Below, in pieces: positions 17,381-25,649 of a stretch of DNA of 64,000 nt. The stretch lies in assembly GCA_944384985.1 (NCBI GenBank), contig CALWVM010000002.1, forward strand, positions 185,877-249,876, written 5' to 3'. The notes beneath the pieces were generated by a model. The model had not been told where the DNA came from. It did no database searches and saw nothing but the letters and a program-made list of their open reading frames with translations. A program made the position numbers and the translations under genes. The stretch is from an uncultured Clostridia bacterium (GTDB lineage Bacteria; Bacillota; Clostridia; Oscillospirales; Acutalibacteraceae). The first letter of the stretch is position 1. Each line of letters opens with the position of its first letter.

Positions 17381-17408
17381 TTGAGTATTTTGCAGTTTGT
17401 GGTATAAT
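17381..17408 (+). promoter_or_regulatory. Sigma-A promoter of the asp23-nusB cluster
   Basis: TTGAGT (17381-17386), 16-bp spacer, TATAAT (17403-17408), starting right after the spoIIIAH stop. The first transcribed bases can fold into a nested hairpin at 17419-17448 (AACAC/GTGTT with GAAGT/ACTTC inside), probably a 5' mRNA stabiliser. The leader is about 118 bases. Confidence 0.7.
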
Positions 17409-17532
17409 AATCTCACGAAACACCACAGAAGTAAAACTTCCAAGTGTTTTAGAGAATATTGTATCATGCCTGCTTCGCGCTTGCGAGCTTGCGGAGATGG
17501 TATGATAGGGAAAAGAAAGGTGGGCTTTCCCT

Positions 17533-17907
17533 ATGCGTACAAATGAGAAAACCTCCGCCGGCGGCGAGATCGTGATTTCCAACGATGTCATCGCTTCGAT
17601 CGCGCTCAATGCCGCAAAGGATGTGGAGGGCGTCAGCGCGTTTGTTGCAAAAACGCCGGATCTGCTTTCCCGTCTGCACAAAAGCGAGAGCGGTGCGAAA
17701 GCTGTCCGCGTGTTCAATCTGGACGGCAGCATACACATTCACATATATCTGCGTGTGAAGGACGGCGCGAACATTCAAACAGTCAGCAGTGCCGTACAGC
17801 GGAGCGTTAAGAACGCTGTGCAGAGCATGACCGGTAAAATTGTCGGCGAAGTGAATGTCAGCGTGCAGGGCATTGACTTTGACGCCGACGATACGAACAG
17901 ATCATAA
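17533..17907 (+). CDS. Asp23/Gls24 family envelope stress protein
   Basis: 124-residue cytoplasmic alpha/beta protein of the Asp23 (YqhY/YloU) type. The family core is visible: GGEIVISNDVIASIALNAA near residue 10 and the closing block VNVSVQGIDF. Asp23-family members bind the membrane surface and influence lipid or envelope homeostasis. Position before nusB matches yqhY in Bacillus. AAAGGTGG lies 9 bases before ATG 17533. Confidence 0.9.
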   Translation: MRTNEKTSAGGEIVISNDVIASIALNAAKDVEGVSAFVAKTPDLLSRLHKSESGAKAVRVFNLDGSIHIHIYLRVKDGANIQTVSSAVQRSVKNAVQSMTGKIVGEVNVSVQGIDFDADDTNRS

Positions 17908-17920
17908 ACCAAACCTTTTG

Positions 17921-17950
17921 GCTCTCCGCAATTTAGGCGGAGGGCTTGTT
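17921..17950 (+). terminator. Terminator or attenuator between asp23 and nusB
   Basis: Nine-pair stem GCTCTCCGC / GCGGAGGGC (one G-T pair) with a seven-base loop, then TTGTTTGGCTTTT. Imperfect T-run, so some read-through into nusB is expected. Confidence 0.65.
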
Positions 17951-17972
17951 TGGCTTTTACAGGAGGATGTGC

Positions 17973-18392
17973 ATGACCAGAAGTGAAGAAAGGGAACAGG
18001 CGTTTGTCCTGATTTTCGAAAAAGCGTTCAATATGGATGTGCCGGAAGATGACATCATCGGCTATGCCGTTGAAGCGCGGCTTTTGGAGCCAACGGTGTT
18101 TTCAACATATCTTTTTAAACAAACCTATGAAAAACTCACCGATATTGACGCAGTGATCGAAAAATACGCGATCGGCTGGAAAAAGGAACGCATCTCCAAA
18201 GTGGCGCTTTCGGTTTTACGGCTCGCAATTTGTGAAATTCTGTTTGTGGATTCTGTTCCGAGCGGCGTTTCTGCCAATGAAGCGGTGGAGCTTGCCAAAA
18301 AATATGCCACGACGGACGACGCAGCATTCATCAACGGTATCCTCGGTACATTTATCAGAAGCAGGGAACAAGATGCTGTATCTCGGGATTGA
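17973..18392 (+). CDS. nusB: Transcription antitermination protein NusB
   Basis: 139-residue all-helical RNA-binding protein that with NusE assembles the antitermination complex on rRNA leaders. N-terminus SEEREQAFVLIFEKAF and C-terminal block GVSANEAVELAKKYATTD-F-NGILG are family hallmarks. AGGAGGATGT precedes ATG 17973. Its last 20 bases overlap the following gene, so the two are coupled. Confidence 0.93.
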   Translation: MTRSEEREQAFVLIFEKAFNMDVPEDDIIGYAVEARLLEPTVFSTYLFKQTYEKLTDIDAVIEKYAIGWKKERISKVALSVLRLAICEILFVDSVPSGVSANEAVELAKKYATTDDAAFINGILGTFIRSREQDAVSRD

Positions 18393-19323
18393 TACGAGTA
18401 ACTACACCACCTCTGCCGCGCTTTACGACAGTGTGCGCGGCACGGTCGAACAGCAGAAGCTGCCGTTACCCGTCAAAAAAGGGGAGCGGGGACTTCGGCA
18501 AAGTGACGCGGTGTTCCACCATACGGTGCAGCTGCCACAGGTGCTCGGCAAGCTTTTCGAAAACAAGACGGTCCACTTAGACGGCGTAGGCGTATCCGTT
18601 TTCCCACGCCGTGCCGAAGGATCCTATATGCCCTGTTTTTTGGTGGGGAAGTCCGCTTCGGAAGCGATCCGGCTTGCGTGCGGGATCCCGTGCGCCATGG
18701 TCTCCCATCAGGAAGGTCATATTGCGGCAGCGCTGTATTCCGCCGATGCTTTTTCGCTTGTCAGCGCGCCGTTTTTGGCGTTTCATGTGTCGGGCGGCAC
18801 AACAGAAGCCCTGCTTGTCTCACCGCATAAGAGCCGTATTTTCGCGGCCAAGTGCGTCGCACGTTCGTTGGACCTGCACGCAGGGCAGGCAATCGACCGT
18901 GTCGGCGTGATGCTTGATCTGTCGTTCCCCTGCGGCCCGGCGCTTGAAAAACTTGCCGAACAAAGCGACCGCAGTTTTAACATCAAGCCTTCCATGAAAG
19001 GAACGAATTGCTGCCTTTCCGGCATTGAAAATCGCTGTATGGCCATGCTTTCCGTCGGGGAATCGGCAGCAGACATCGCAAAATTCTGTTTGGAAAGCGT
19101 CCGCGTTTCGCTCGAGGGCATGTTACAAGCGCTGAAACGGGAATTTGGGGAGATGCCTGTGCTGTTTTCCGGCGGTGTTTCCTCCAACCGTGCACTGCGC
19201 ACCTATTTTTCTGAAAACTATGGCGCTCTCTTTGCCGAGCCGGCCTTTTCCGCAGACAATGCCGCCGGTGTAGCCGTGCTTGCCGCGCTGTATCACGAAG
19301 GATTTGAATGGAATGCTTTATAA
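18373..19323 (+). CDS. TsaD/Gcp-like M22 family ATPase-fold protein
   Basis: 316 residues of the ASKHA-type fold shared with TsaD, the threonylcarbamoyl-adenosine tRNA synthase subunit. Seen: phosphate loop GIDTSNYTTSAAL at residue 5, metal motif HQEGH (the HxxxH of TsaD), HVSGGTTEALL in place of the LVSGGHT block, GQAIDRVG, LFSGGVSSNRALR, and a closing ADNAAGVA. Several positions differ from true TsaD and the protein is shorter, so it is better treated as a paralogue. It sits where folD lies in Bacillus. ATG 18373 gives the conserved start; it overlaps nusB by 20 bp and xseA by 11 bp. Function unproven. Confidence 0.82.
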   Translation: MLYLGIDTSNYTTSAALYDSVRGTVEQQKLPLPVKKGERGLRQSDAVFHHTVQLPQVLGKLFENKTVHLDGVGVSVFPRRAEGSYMPCFLVGKSASEAIRLACGIPCAMVSHQEGHIAAALYSADAFSLVSAPFLAFHVSGGTTEALLVSPHKSRIFAAKCVARSLDLHAGQAIDRVGVMLDLSFPCGPALEKLAEQSDRSFNIKPSMKGTNCCLSGIENRCMAMLSVGESAADIAKFCLESVRVSLEGMLQALKREFGEMPVLFSGGVSSNRALRTYFSENYGALFAEPAFSADNAAGVAVLAALYHEGFEWNAL

Positions 19324-20533
19324 CACCCCGCTGGTTTTATCGGTCGCACAGCTTAACCGCTATGTGAAATCCAAAATGGATGCCGACGAAAATCTGAATC
19401 ATATTTTCTTGGTCGGGGAGATCTCCAACTTCAAGCACCACACCTCCGGGCATCTGTACTTTACCCTGAAAGATGAGGAAGCGCAGGTGCGCGCCGTAAT
19501 GTTTCGCAGCGCCGCAGCGCGTCTGCGGTTTCAGGTTTCGGACGGTATGCGGGTGCTCGTGCGCGGACGGGTATCACTTTATGAGGCAGGCGGCTCTTAT
19601 CAGGTGTTTGTGGATGATATGCAGCCTGACGGCGCCGGAGCACTCAGTCTTGCGTTTGAGCAGCTGAAAGAAAAGCTCGCGCGTGAAGGCTTGTTTGACC
19701 CTGCGCACAAGCGTGCTTTGCCGAAATTCCCGCACACCATCGGCGTGATAACATCCGAAACGGGCGCCGCCGTGCACGATATCCTGCGTATTCTGCAGCG
19801 TCGGTATCCGGCGGCACAGGTAATTTTTGCACCCGTTGCCGTGCAGGGGGAGGATGCGCCTGCACAGATGATTGCCGCTTTGGAGACTTTTAATCGTCTG
19901 CGCTGCGCGGATGTTCTGATATTAGGACGCGGCGGCGGTTCCGCCGAAGACCTGTGGGCTTTTAATGATGAGCAGCTCGCGCGCGCTGTCTATCGTTCTG
20001 AAATTCCCGTAATTTCTGCCGTTGGGCATGAAACGGATTTTACAATTTGCGATTTTGTTGCTGATCTGCGCGCACCGACGCCTTCAGCCGCAGCCGAGCT
20101 TGCCGTACCGGACCGCGCGGCGTTAAAAACACAGTTGCGACAAACGACGGCAGAACTGCAAAAAGCCATGACAGATACGCTCTCCGAGCGGCGCAGTTCG
20201 CTTGCCCTGCTGTGCAGCCGTGGAGCGTTCTCACAACCGCAGTTGTTTTTTGACGAAAAGCGGATGCGCTTGCTTACGCTTTGCAGTACCTTTCAGCATG
20301 TGCAGCAAACCGGACTGCACGCCGCTCGTGTAAAACTTGGAGAAATGGCTGCAAAATTGCAGTCGTTAAGCCCGCTTGCCGTACTTTCGCGTGGATATGC
20401 GCTGGCAAGCGATCCGGGCGGTAGACCGTTGAAATCTGTAACGAAACTGCATAAAGACGATCGCATTTGCGTACGCCTTACAGACGGAACAGCAACCTGC
20501 GCCGTTTTGGATACACAGCTTTTGACCAAATAA
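19313..20533 (+). CDS. xseA: Exodeoxyribonuclease VII large subunit
   Basis: 406 residues. Catalytic subunit of ExoVII, which digests single-stranded DNA to oligonucleotides. N-terminal OB-fold (LSVAQLNRYVKSKM, FLVGEISNFKHH-SGHLYFTLKD), then the central nuclease domain with GVITSETGAAVHDI, ILGRGGGSAEDLWAFN and ISAVGHETDFTICDFVAD, then a coiled-coil region. ATG 19313 falls within the end of the preceding gene, with GAAGG about ten bases upstream. Followed by its partner xseB after 13 bp. Confidence 0.95.
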   Translation: MLYNTPLVLSVAQLNRYVKSKMDADENLNHIFLVGEISNFKHHTSGHLYFTLKDEEAQVRAVMFRSAAARLRFQVSDGMRVLVRGRVSLYEAGGSYQVFVDDMQPDGAGALSLAFEQLKEKLAREGLFDPAHKRALPKFPHTIGVITSETGAAVHDILRILQRRYPAAQVIFAPVAVQGEDAPAQMIAALETFNRLRCADVLILGRGGGSAEDLWAFNDEQLARAVYRSEIPVISAVGHETDFTICDFVADLRAPTPSAAAELAVPDRAALKTQLRQTTAELQKAMTDTLSERRSSLALLCSRGAFSQPQLFFDEKRMRLLTLCSTFQHVQQTGLHAARVKLGEMAAKLQSLSPLAVLSRGYALASDPGGRPLKSVTKLHKDDRICVRLTDGTATCAVLDTQLLTK

Positions 20534-20546
20534 ACGAGGTATTCCT

Positions 20547-20759
20547 ATGAAAAAAATGACCTACGAACAAGCCGTTACACGGCTTGAAGAGATTGTGAAA
20601 CTTTTGGAAAGCGGCACGGCTTCGCTGGATGATTCCCTCCAGCTTTTTGAAGAAGGGACGCGTCTTGCGGCGTTTTGCAGCAAAACGCTGGACGCCGCAG
20701 AGCAGAAGATCCGCACGCTTTCCGAGGCGGAAGCAGATGCGAAGGGGGATGCGACATGA
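20547..20759 (+). CDS. xseB: Exodeoxyribonuclease VII small subunit
   Basis: 70-residue two-helix subunit with the family pattern YEQAVTRLEEIVKLLESG and LDDSLQLFEEG. Several copies coat the coiled coil of XseA. Stop overlaps the ispA start as ATGA. Confidence 0.94.
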   Translation: MKKMTYEQAVTRLEEIVKLLESGTASLDDSLQLFEEGTRLAAFCSKTLDAAEQKIRTLSEAEADAKGDAT

Positions 20760-21628
20760 CAGAGCTAAGCACCTATTTGGATGCGGTCAACCGCGCGCTT
20801 GAGACGTATCTTGCGGATGTATCCGACGGTCAGGATATTGTTCTTGAGGCAATGCGGTACAGTGTAGAAAACGGCGGAAAGCGCGTGCGCCCCATGCTTA
20901 CACTGGAGTTCTGCCGCGTGTGCGGGAAAGACCCTTCCGCCGCGCTGCCGTTTGCCTGCGCGCTGGAAATGGTGCATACCTATTCTCTCATCCATGACGA
21001 TCTGCCTTGCATGGATAATGACGATTTCCGGCGTGGAAAGCCCTCCTGCCACAAACAGTTTGGCGAGAGCTATGCACTGCTTGCGGGTGACGGACTTTTG
21101 ACGCTTGCGTTTGAAACACTCACCCGTGCAGAACTTCCCGAATCCGATATTTGCCGTGCTGTTCGGACACTTGCCGCCTGCGCAGGGATACGCGGCATGA
21201 TCGGCGGGCAGGTGCTGGATCTGCTCTCAGAGGAAAGCGCGCCGGACTATGCGCTGCTTGAGAAAATCGACCGGCTGAAAACCGGCGCGCTGATGGAAGC
21301 CGCCGTTCTGCTCGGCTGCATTGCTGCAGGGGTAACGGATGAAACCGTGCTTTGTGCGGCACAGACTTATGCACAAAGTATTGGACTTGCGTTCCAAATC
21401 GTGGACGACATTTTAGATGTGACAGGAAATGAAGCTGAACTCGGGAAACCCATCGGCAGCGATGAAAAGAACCAGAAAGTAACATTTGTGCGGCTACTCG
21501 GACTGCAGGAGTGCCAATCACTTGCGGACAAGCTCACGGCCCGCGCTGTTAGCGCGTTGACGGAAATTCCCGGCGACACGACTTTCCTTGCGAATTTCGC
21601 CAAGCAGCTTGCCGTGCGCAAGAAATAA
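20756..21628 (+). CDS. ispA: Farnesyl diphosphate synthase (polyprenyl synthetase)
   Basis: 290 residues. Condenses isopentenyl diphosphate with dimethylallyl and geranyl diphosphate to C15, feeding undecaprenyl and quinone lipids. First aspartate-rich motif DDLPCMDNDDFRRG (near 82), second DDILDVTGNEAELGKPIGSD (near 213), plus ENGGKRVRPML for diphosphate binding. Start ATG 20756 overlaps the xseB stop. With dxs downstream it makes an isoprenoid segment. Confidence 0.95.
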   Translation: MTELSTYLDAVNRALETYLADVSDGQDIVLEAMRYSVENGGKRVRPMLTLEFCRVCGKDPSAALPFACALEMVHTYSLIHDDLPCMDNDDFRRGKPSCHKQFGESYALLAGDGLLTLAFETLTRAELPESDICRAVRTLAACAGIRGMIGGQVLDLLSEESAPDYALLEKIDRLKTGALMEAAVLLGCIAAGVTDETVLCAAQTYAQSIGLAFQIVDDILDVTGNEAELGKPIGSDEKNQKVTFVRLLGLQECQSLADKLTARAVSALTEIPGDTTFLANFAKQLAVRKK

Positions 21629-21655
21629 TTTCTTTCCTGTTCGGGAGTTGTGAGA

Positions 21656-23518
21656 ATGAAGTATTTGGATAAAATACAGTCGCCGGCCGATTTAAAAAAG
21701 CTGGATTCTTCGGCGCTGCCTGATCTTGCCGCAGAAATTCGACAGGTGCTTATCGACACCGTTTCGCACACCGGCGGGCACCTGGCTTCGAACCTCGGCG
21801 TAGTAGAGCTTTCCATTGCGCTCCATCGGGTGTTCGATTCCCCGAAAGATCAGATCGTCTGGGACGTTGGGCATCAGATTTACACGCATAAATTGCTTAC
21901 AGGGCGTTATAAGGACTTTTCCACGCTGCGGCAGGAAGATGGGCTTTCCGGATTTTCTTCTCCGAGAGAGAGCGAGCATGATATATTTTTCAGCGGGCAT
22001 TCCAGTACATCGGTGTCTGAAGCGCTCGGCCTTGCCACGGCGCATTCGCTCAGCGGGGATAAGCACACGGCAATCGCAGTCATCGGTGACGGTGCATTGA
22101 CCGGCGGGCTCGCATACGAGGCGCTCAACAATGCCGGTCGTTCCGGAAAGCGCCTGATTGTAATTCTAAACGACAACGAAATGTCCATTTCCAAAAATGT
22201 GGGGTCTGTCGCGCGTTATCTGGCTGTTTTGCGTACAAAGCCGGGGTACTTCCGCCTGAAAGCCACCACGGAAAGCTTTCTGCAAAAAATACCGCTTGTA
22301 GGGCCGCAGCTTTCTTCGTTTGTGTTCAAGGTCAAAACCCGGTTAAAAAATCTGATCTACAAAAGCACATTTTTTGAAGATCTCGGGTTCCGCTATATGG
22401 GCCCGATTGACGGCCACAACATAACGCTTTTGACTGAGGCGTTGGAGGGTGCAAAAACTATCAACGCACCTGTTCTGTTGCATATCAACACGGTGAAGGG
22501 AAAAGGGTACGATCTCGCCGAAAAATCGCCGAGCACGTTCCACGGCGTTTCCAAATTCAATATCGATACAGGCGAACCGCTGTATTCCGGTGCCAATTTT
22601 TCAGCAAAATTCGGCGAGTTCCTTTGTGAGATCGCTGCGAAAGACAAGCGCATCTGTGCTGTCACTGCCGCCATGTCTCTGGGAACGGGTCTGGAGGATT
22701 TTCGAAAGACTTACCCGAAACGCTTTTTTGATGTCGGAATTGCTGAAGAACACGCCGTGACCTTTTCTTCCGGGCTTGCCCGCGGTGGGATGATCCCGAT
22801 TTTTGCTGTATATTCTACATTTTTGCAGCGCAGCTTCGACCAGCTTGTGCATGATGGCGCCATGCAGGGGCTGCATATGCTGTTTGCCATCGATCGTGCG
22901 GGTTTTGTCGGTGAGGATGGGATTTCGCATCAGGGGATTCTGGATACTGCGTTTTTAAACGCTATTCCAAATGTGACCGTATTTGCACCGTGCACATACG
23001 ACGGGCTCAAGCATGCTTTTATCGAAGGCATCTATCACCGCTCGGGCGTAGTAGCTGTGCGGTATCCGCGTGGATGTGAACGCACCTTTGAAATACAGAT
23101 TGAAGAAGAATTTTCCCCATATGAGTGGATCGGTGATAAAGACGCGCAATGCGTGCTGGTTACATATGGCAGGGTGCTTTCTGAAGCGCTGAAAGTTCGC
23201 AGCACTCTGCTGGAGCGCGGATATTCGTGCGCCGTTCTGAAATTGACACAGATCGTTCCGCTTTTGCAGTCGTCCATTGATCTTTCCGCAAAGGCCAAAG
23301 ACGTGTTCTTTTTTGAAGAGGGGATCCGTTCGGGCGGCATCGGAGAAAGCTTTGCCGCCCGGCTTTCGGAACTCGAAAACGCACCACGCTTTCATTTAAC
23401 TGCCGTGCCCGATGAATTCGTACAGCACGCGTCCGTAGACGCACAGCTTACACGATACAAGCTGGATTATGCGGGCATGCTCGGCGTTGTGGAGGAAAAC
23501 GGTTATGGCGCAGAATAA
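21656..23518 (+). CDS. dxs: 1-deoxy-D-xylulose-5-phosphate synthase
   Basis: 620 residues. Thiamine-diphosphate enzyme that joins pyruvate and glyceraldehyde-3-phosphate, the first step of the MEP isoprenoid route. Seen: GGHLASNLGVVELSIALH near 43, the TPP motif GDGALTGGLAYEALNNAG near 146, central domain with VGIAEEHAVTFSSGLA, and a transketolase C-terminal domain. ATG 21656 with GGGAG 9 bases upstream is chosen over GTG 21650. Its end overlaps tlyA by 14 bp. Confidence 0.96.
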   Translation: MKYLDKIQSPADLKKLDSSALPDLAAEIRQVLIDTVSHTGGHLASNLGVVELSIALHRVFDSPKDQIVWDVGHQIYTHKLLTGRYKDFSTLRQEDGLSGFSSPRESEHDIFFSGHSSTSVSEALGLATAHSLSGDKHTAIAVIGDGALTGGLAYEALNNAGRSGKRLIVILNDNEMSISKNVGSVARYLAVLRTKPGYFRLKATTESFLQKIPLVGPQLSSFVFKVKTRLKNLIYKSTFFEDLGFRYMGPIDGHNITLLTEALEGAKTINAPVLLHINTVKGKGYDLAEKSPSTFHGVSKFNIDTGEPLYSGANFSAKFGEFLCEIAAKDKRICAVTAAMSLGTGLEDFRKTYPKRFFDVGIAEEHAVTFSSGLARGGMIPIFAVYSTFLQRSFDQLVHDGAMQGLHMLFAIDRAGFVGEDGISHQGILDTAFLNAIPNVTVFAPCTYDGLKHAFIEGIYHRSGVVAVRYPRGCERTFEIQIEEEFSPYEWIGDKDAQCVLVTYGRVLSEALKVRSTLLERGYSCAVLKLTQIVPLLQSSIDLSAKAKDVFFFEEGIRSGGIGESFAARLSELENAPRFHLTAVPDEFVQHASVDAQLTRYKLDYAGMLGVVEENGYGAE

Positions 23519-24305
23519 GGAGCGACTTGACGCCGCCGTATTTTCGCGCGGGCTTGCCGAAAGCCGCAGCAAAGCTGCCGCCCTCATTATGGCGGGGCAG
23601 GTCTATGTTAACGGTCAGAAAGCGAGCAAGGCGGGTTTGCCGGTAGTGCCGACGGACGTGATCGACGTACGCGGCGAGAAGCTGCCGTTCGTCAGCCGCG
23701 GCGGGCTGAAACTCGATAAGGCGATCCATGTATTTTCTTTGGATCTGAACGGACTTGTCTGCATGGACATCGGTGCGTCCACAGGTGGATTTACAGACTG
23801 TATGCTGCAAAACGGCGCAAGAAAGGTCTATTCCATCGACGTAGGTTACGGTCAACTTGCCTGGAAACTGCGCACCGACGCGCGCGTGGTCAATATGGAG
23901 CGTACCAATTTCCGATACCTGACTGCAGATGATCTCCCTGAAACACCGGATTTTGCAAGCGTAGACGTCTCTTTTATCTCCTTGAAAATCATTTTGCCGG
24001 TCCTTTACACTATTCTGAAGGACGAGGGCGCCTGCGTGTGCCTTGTCAAGCCGCAGTTTGAAGCCGGCCGTGAACACGTTGGCAAAAAAGGTGTTGTGCG
24101 CGACCCGGAAGTACATCGAGACGTGCTGCAAACCATAGCTGACTTTGCTTTTGAACACGGGTTTTCCGTACTTGGTGCGGATTATTCGCCCATTCGCGGA
24201 CCGGAAGGGAATATTGAATATCTCCTGTATCTGCGCAAAGACGGCAACAAAACCTATGCGTCCGTGGATTTTAATGCGCTTGTTGCGCGCTCTCATCTTA
24301 CATAA
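23505..24305 (+). CDS. tlyA: TlyA family rRNA methyltransferase (S4 + FtsJ domain)
   Basis: 266 residues: N-terminal S4 RNA-binding domain (ERLDAAVFSRGLAESRSKAA-LIMAGQVYVNG), FVSRGGLKLDKA hinge, then a Rossmann methyltransferase domain with SAM site CMDIGASTGGFTDCML and the conserved VDVSFISL and LVKPQFE blocks. TlyA-type enzymes 2'-O-methylate rRNA. Typical dxs-tlyA-nadK order of Clostridia. Ribosome site GGAGG lies inside dxs. Confidence 0.93.
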   Translation: MAQNKERLDAAVFSRGLAESRSKAAALIMAGQVYVNGQKASKAGLPVVPTDVIDVRGEKLPFVSRGGLKLDKAIHVFSLDLNGLVCMDIGASTGGFTDCMLQNGARKVYSIDVGYGQLAWKLRTDARVVNMERTNFRYLTADDLPETPDFASVDVSFISLKIILPVLYTILKDEGACVCLVKPQFEAGREHVGKKGVVRDPEVHRDVLQTIADFAFEHGFSVLGADYSPIRGPEGNIEYLLYLRKDGNKTYASVDFNALVARSHLT

Positions 24306-24321
24306 AAGCAGGTGAATATCG

Positions 24322-25179
24322 TTGAAAATCGCATTGCTGCCCAATTTGACTCGCCGCTGTGCTTTGCAGGTCACAAACGATGTGTGCGCCTATCTTGATT
24401 CGCTCGGTGTGCGCTACGGCTTTGAAGAAACGCTGCGCGGCAAGCTGGTTGTCCGCGGCAGTTTCCTGCCGACCGAAACGCTGCTTTCCGGCTGTGACGC
24501 AGTCATTGCTATCGGCGGCGACGGATCGCTGATCCACGCCGCGAAAAAAGCCGTGGAATATGACAAACCGGTTCTCGGCGTAAACGCCGGCAACCTGGCC
24601 TTTATGGCGGGTGTCGAGAAAAACGAATTAAACCTGCTTGGGGATCTGATCTGCGGGCAGTATACCACAGACCGGCGCATGATGCTTGACGTATACAGCC
24701 GTCTCCAAGGGGAAAGCACTACGCAGTATCTCGGGCACTGCATCAACGATGTTGTCGTAGCGCGCGGCGAGCAAATCAAACTGATCGACTTGAAGGTCAC
24801 GGCGGACGGGAAGCTTGTCAACCGTTATTATGCGGACGGTATTATCCTTTCCACCCCGACGGGCTCAACGGCGTATTCGCTTTCCGCTGGCGGTCCGGTC
24901 GTGGATCCGCGCATTGAAAGCATTCTGCTCACGCCGATCTGCACGCATTCGCTGTTTGCACGTTCTCTGATTTTTGAAAGCAGTGCAGAGATTTGTGTGG
25001 AGATCCCACCGGATGGCGAGGACATTTATATTTCCTGCGACGGCGACGAATCCGTGCGCGTTGCGCCCGGCAGCACCCTGACCGTCAAGCGTGCGGAGAA
25101 AAGCGCGGAATTCATCCGGATTAAACCGGACTCCTTTATTGACGTACTCAACAGCAAGCTTTCGCAAAGGAGGGCGTAA
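24322..25179 (+). CDS. nadK: NAD kinase
   Basis: 285 residues, making NADP from NAD and ATP. Diagnostic GGDGS motif in IAIGGDGSLIHAAKKA (near 65), NAGNLAFM, and the SPTGSTAYSLSAGGPVVDP-like block (near 177-193). The start codon is TTG at 24322, supported by AGGTGA six bases upstream; no nearby ATG fits. argR follows two bases later. Confidence 0.94.
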   Translation: MKIALLPNLTRRCALQVTNDVCAYLDSLGVRYGFEETLRGKLVVRGSFLPTETLLSGCDAVIAIGGDGSLIHAAKKAVEYDKPVLGVNAGNLAFMAGVEKNELNLLGDLICGQYTTDRRMMLDVYSRLQGESTTQYLGHCINDVVVARGEQIKLIDLKVTADGKLVNRYYADGIILSTPTGSTAYSLSAGGPVVDPRIESILLTPICTHSLFARSLIFESSAEICVEIPPDGEDIYISCDGDESVRVAPGSTLTVKRAEKSAEFIRIKPDSFIDVLNSKLSQRRA

Positions 25180-25181
25180 CG

Positions 25182-25649
25182 ATGAAAAAGAAAAGACACG
25201 CGCTGATTTTGCAGCTTGTGCAGTCGCATGAAATTACAACGCAGGAGGAGTTGCTCGGGCTTCTTCGCGAAAATGGATTTGACGTAACACAAGCTACCGT
25301 TTCCCGCGATATAAAAGAATTGCGCCTTGTCAAAACACCTTCCAAAAACGGACCGGCGAAATATGCAGTCAGTGAGCGGGAAAGTGAAGGCCGTTTCGGA
25401 AAATTTTATGAGATCTTTTCGCGCTCCGTACTTTCAACGGACAGCGCAGGCAATCTTTGCGCTGTCAAATGCTATGCCGGCACGGGCAACGCGGCGGGTG
25501 CGGCGATCGACGCTATGGAACTGTCCGGCGTTGTCGGTTCGCTTGCAGGCGATGACACGGTATTCGTGCTTTGCCGCACGCCAGAGGATGCCGTACGCCT
25601 GAAAAAACAAATTGATACCATGTTAAGCGGTGAGTCGAATGCTCAGTGA
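25182..25649 (+). CDS. argR: Arginine repressor ArgR
   Basis: 155 residues: an N-terminal winged helix (LILQLVQSHEITTQEELLGL, then VTQATVSRDIKELRLVK) that binds ARG boxes, and a C-terminal oligomerisation and arginine-sensing domain (GTGNAAGAAIDAMELSGVVGSLAGDDTV). No arginine genes are nearby; the nadK-argR-recN order is simply conserved in Firmicutes. AGGAGG precedes the ATG. Overlaps recN by 11 bp. Confidence 0.95.
   Translation: MKKKRHALILQLVQSHEITTQEELLGLLRENGFDVTQATVSRDIKELRLVKTPSKNGPAKYAVSERESEGRFGKFYEIFSRSVLSTDSAGNLCAVKCYAGTGNAAGAAIDAMELSGVVGSLAGDDTVFVLCRTPEDAVRLKKQIDTMLSGESNAQ

Noticed and set aside
23448-24374. 308-codon minus-strand open frame
   Set aside because: Antisense to tlyA and without any start signal.
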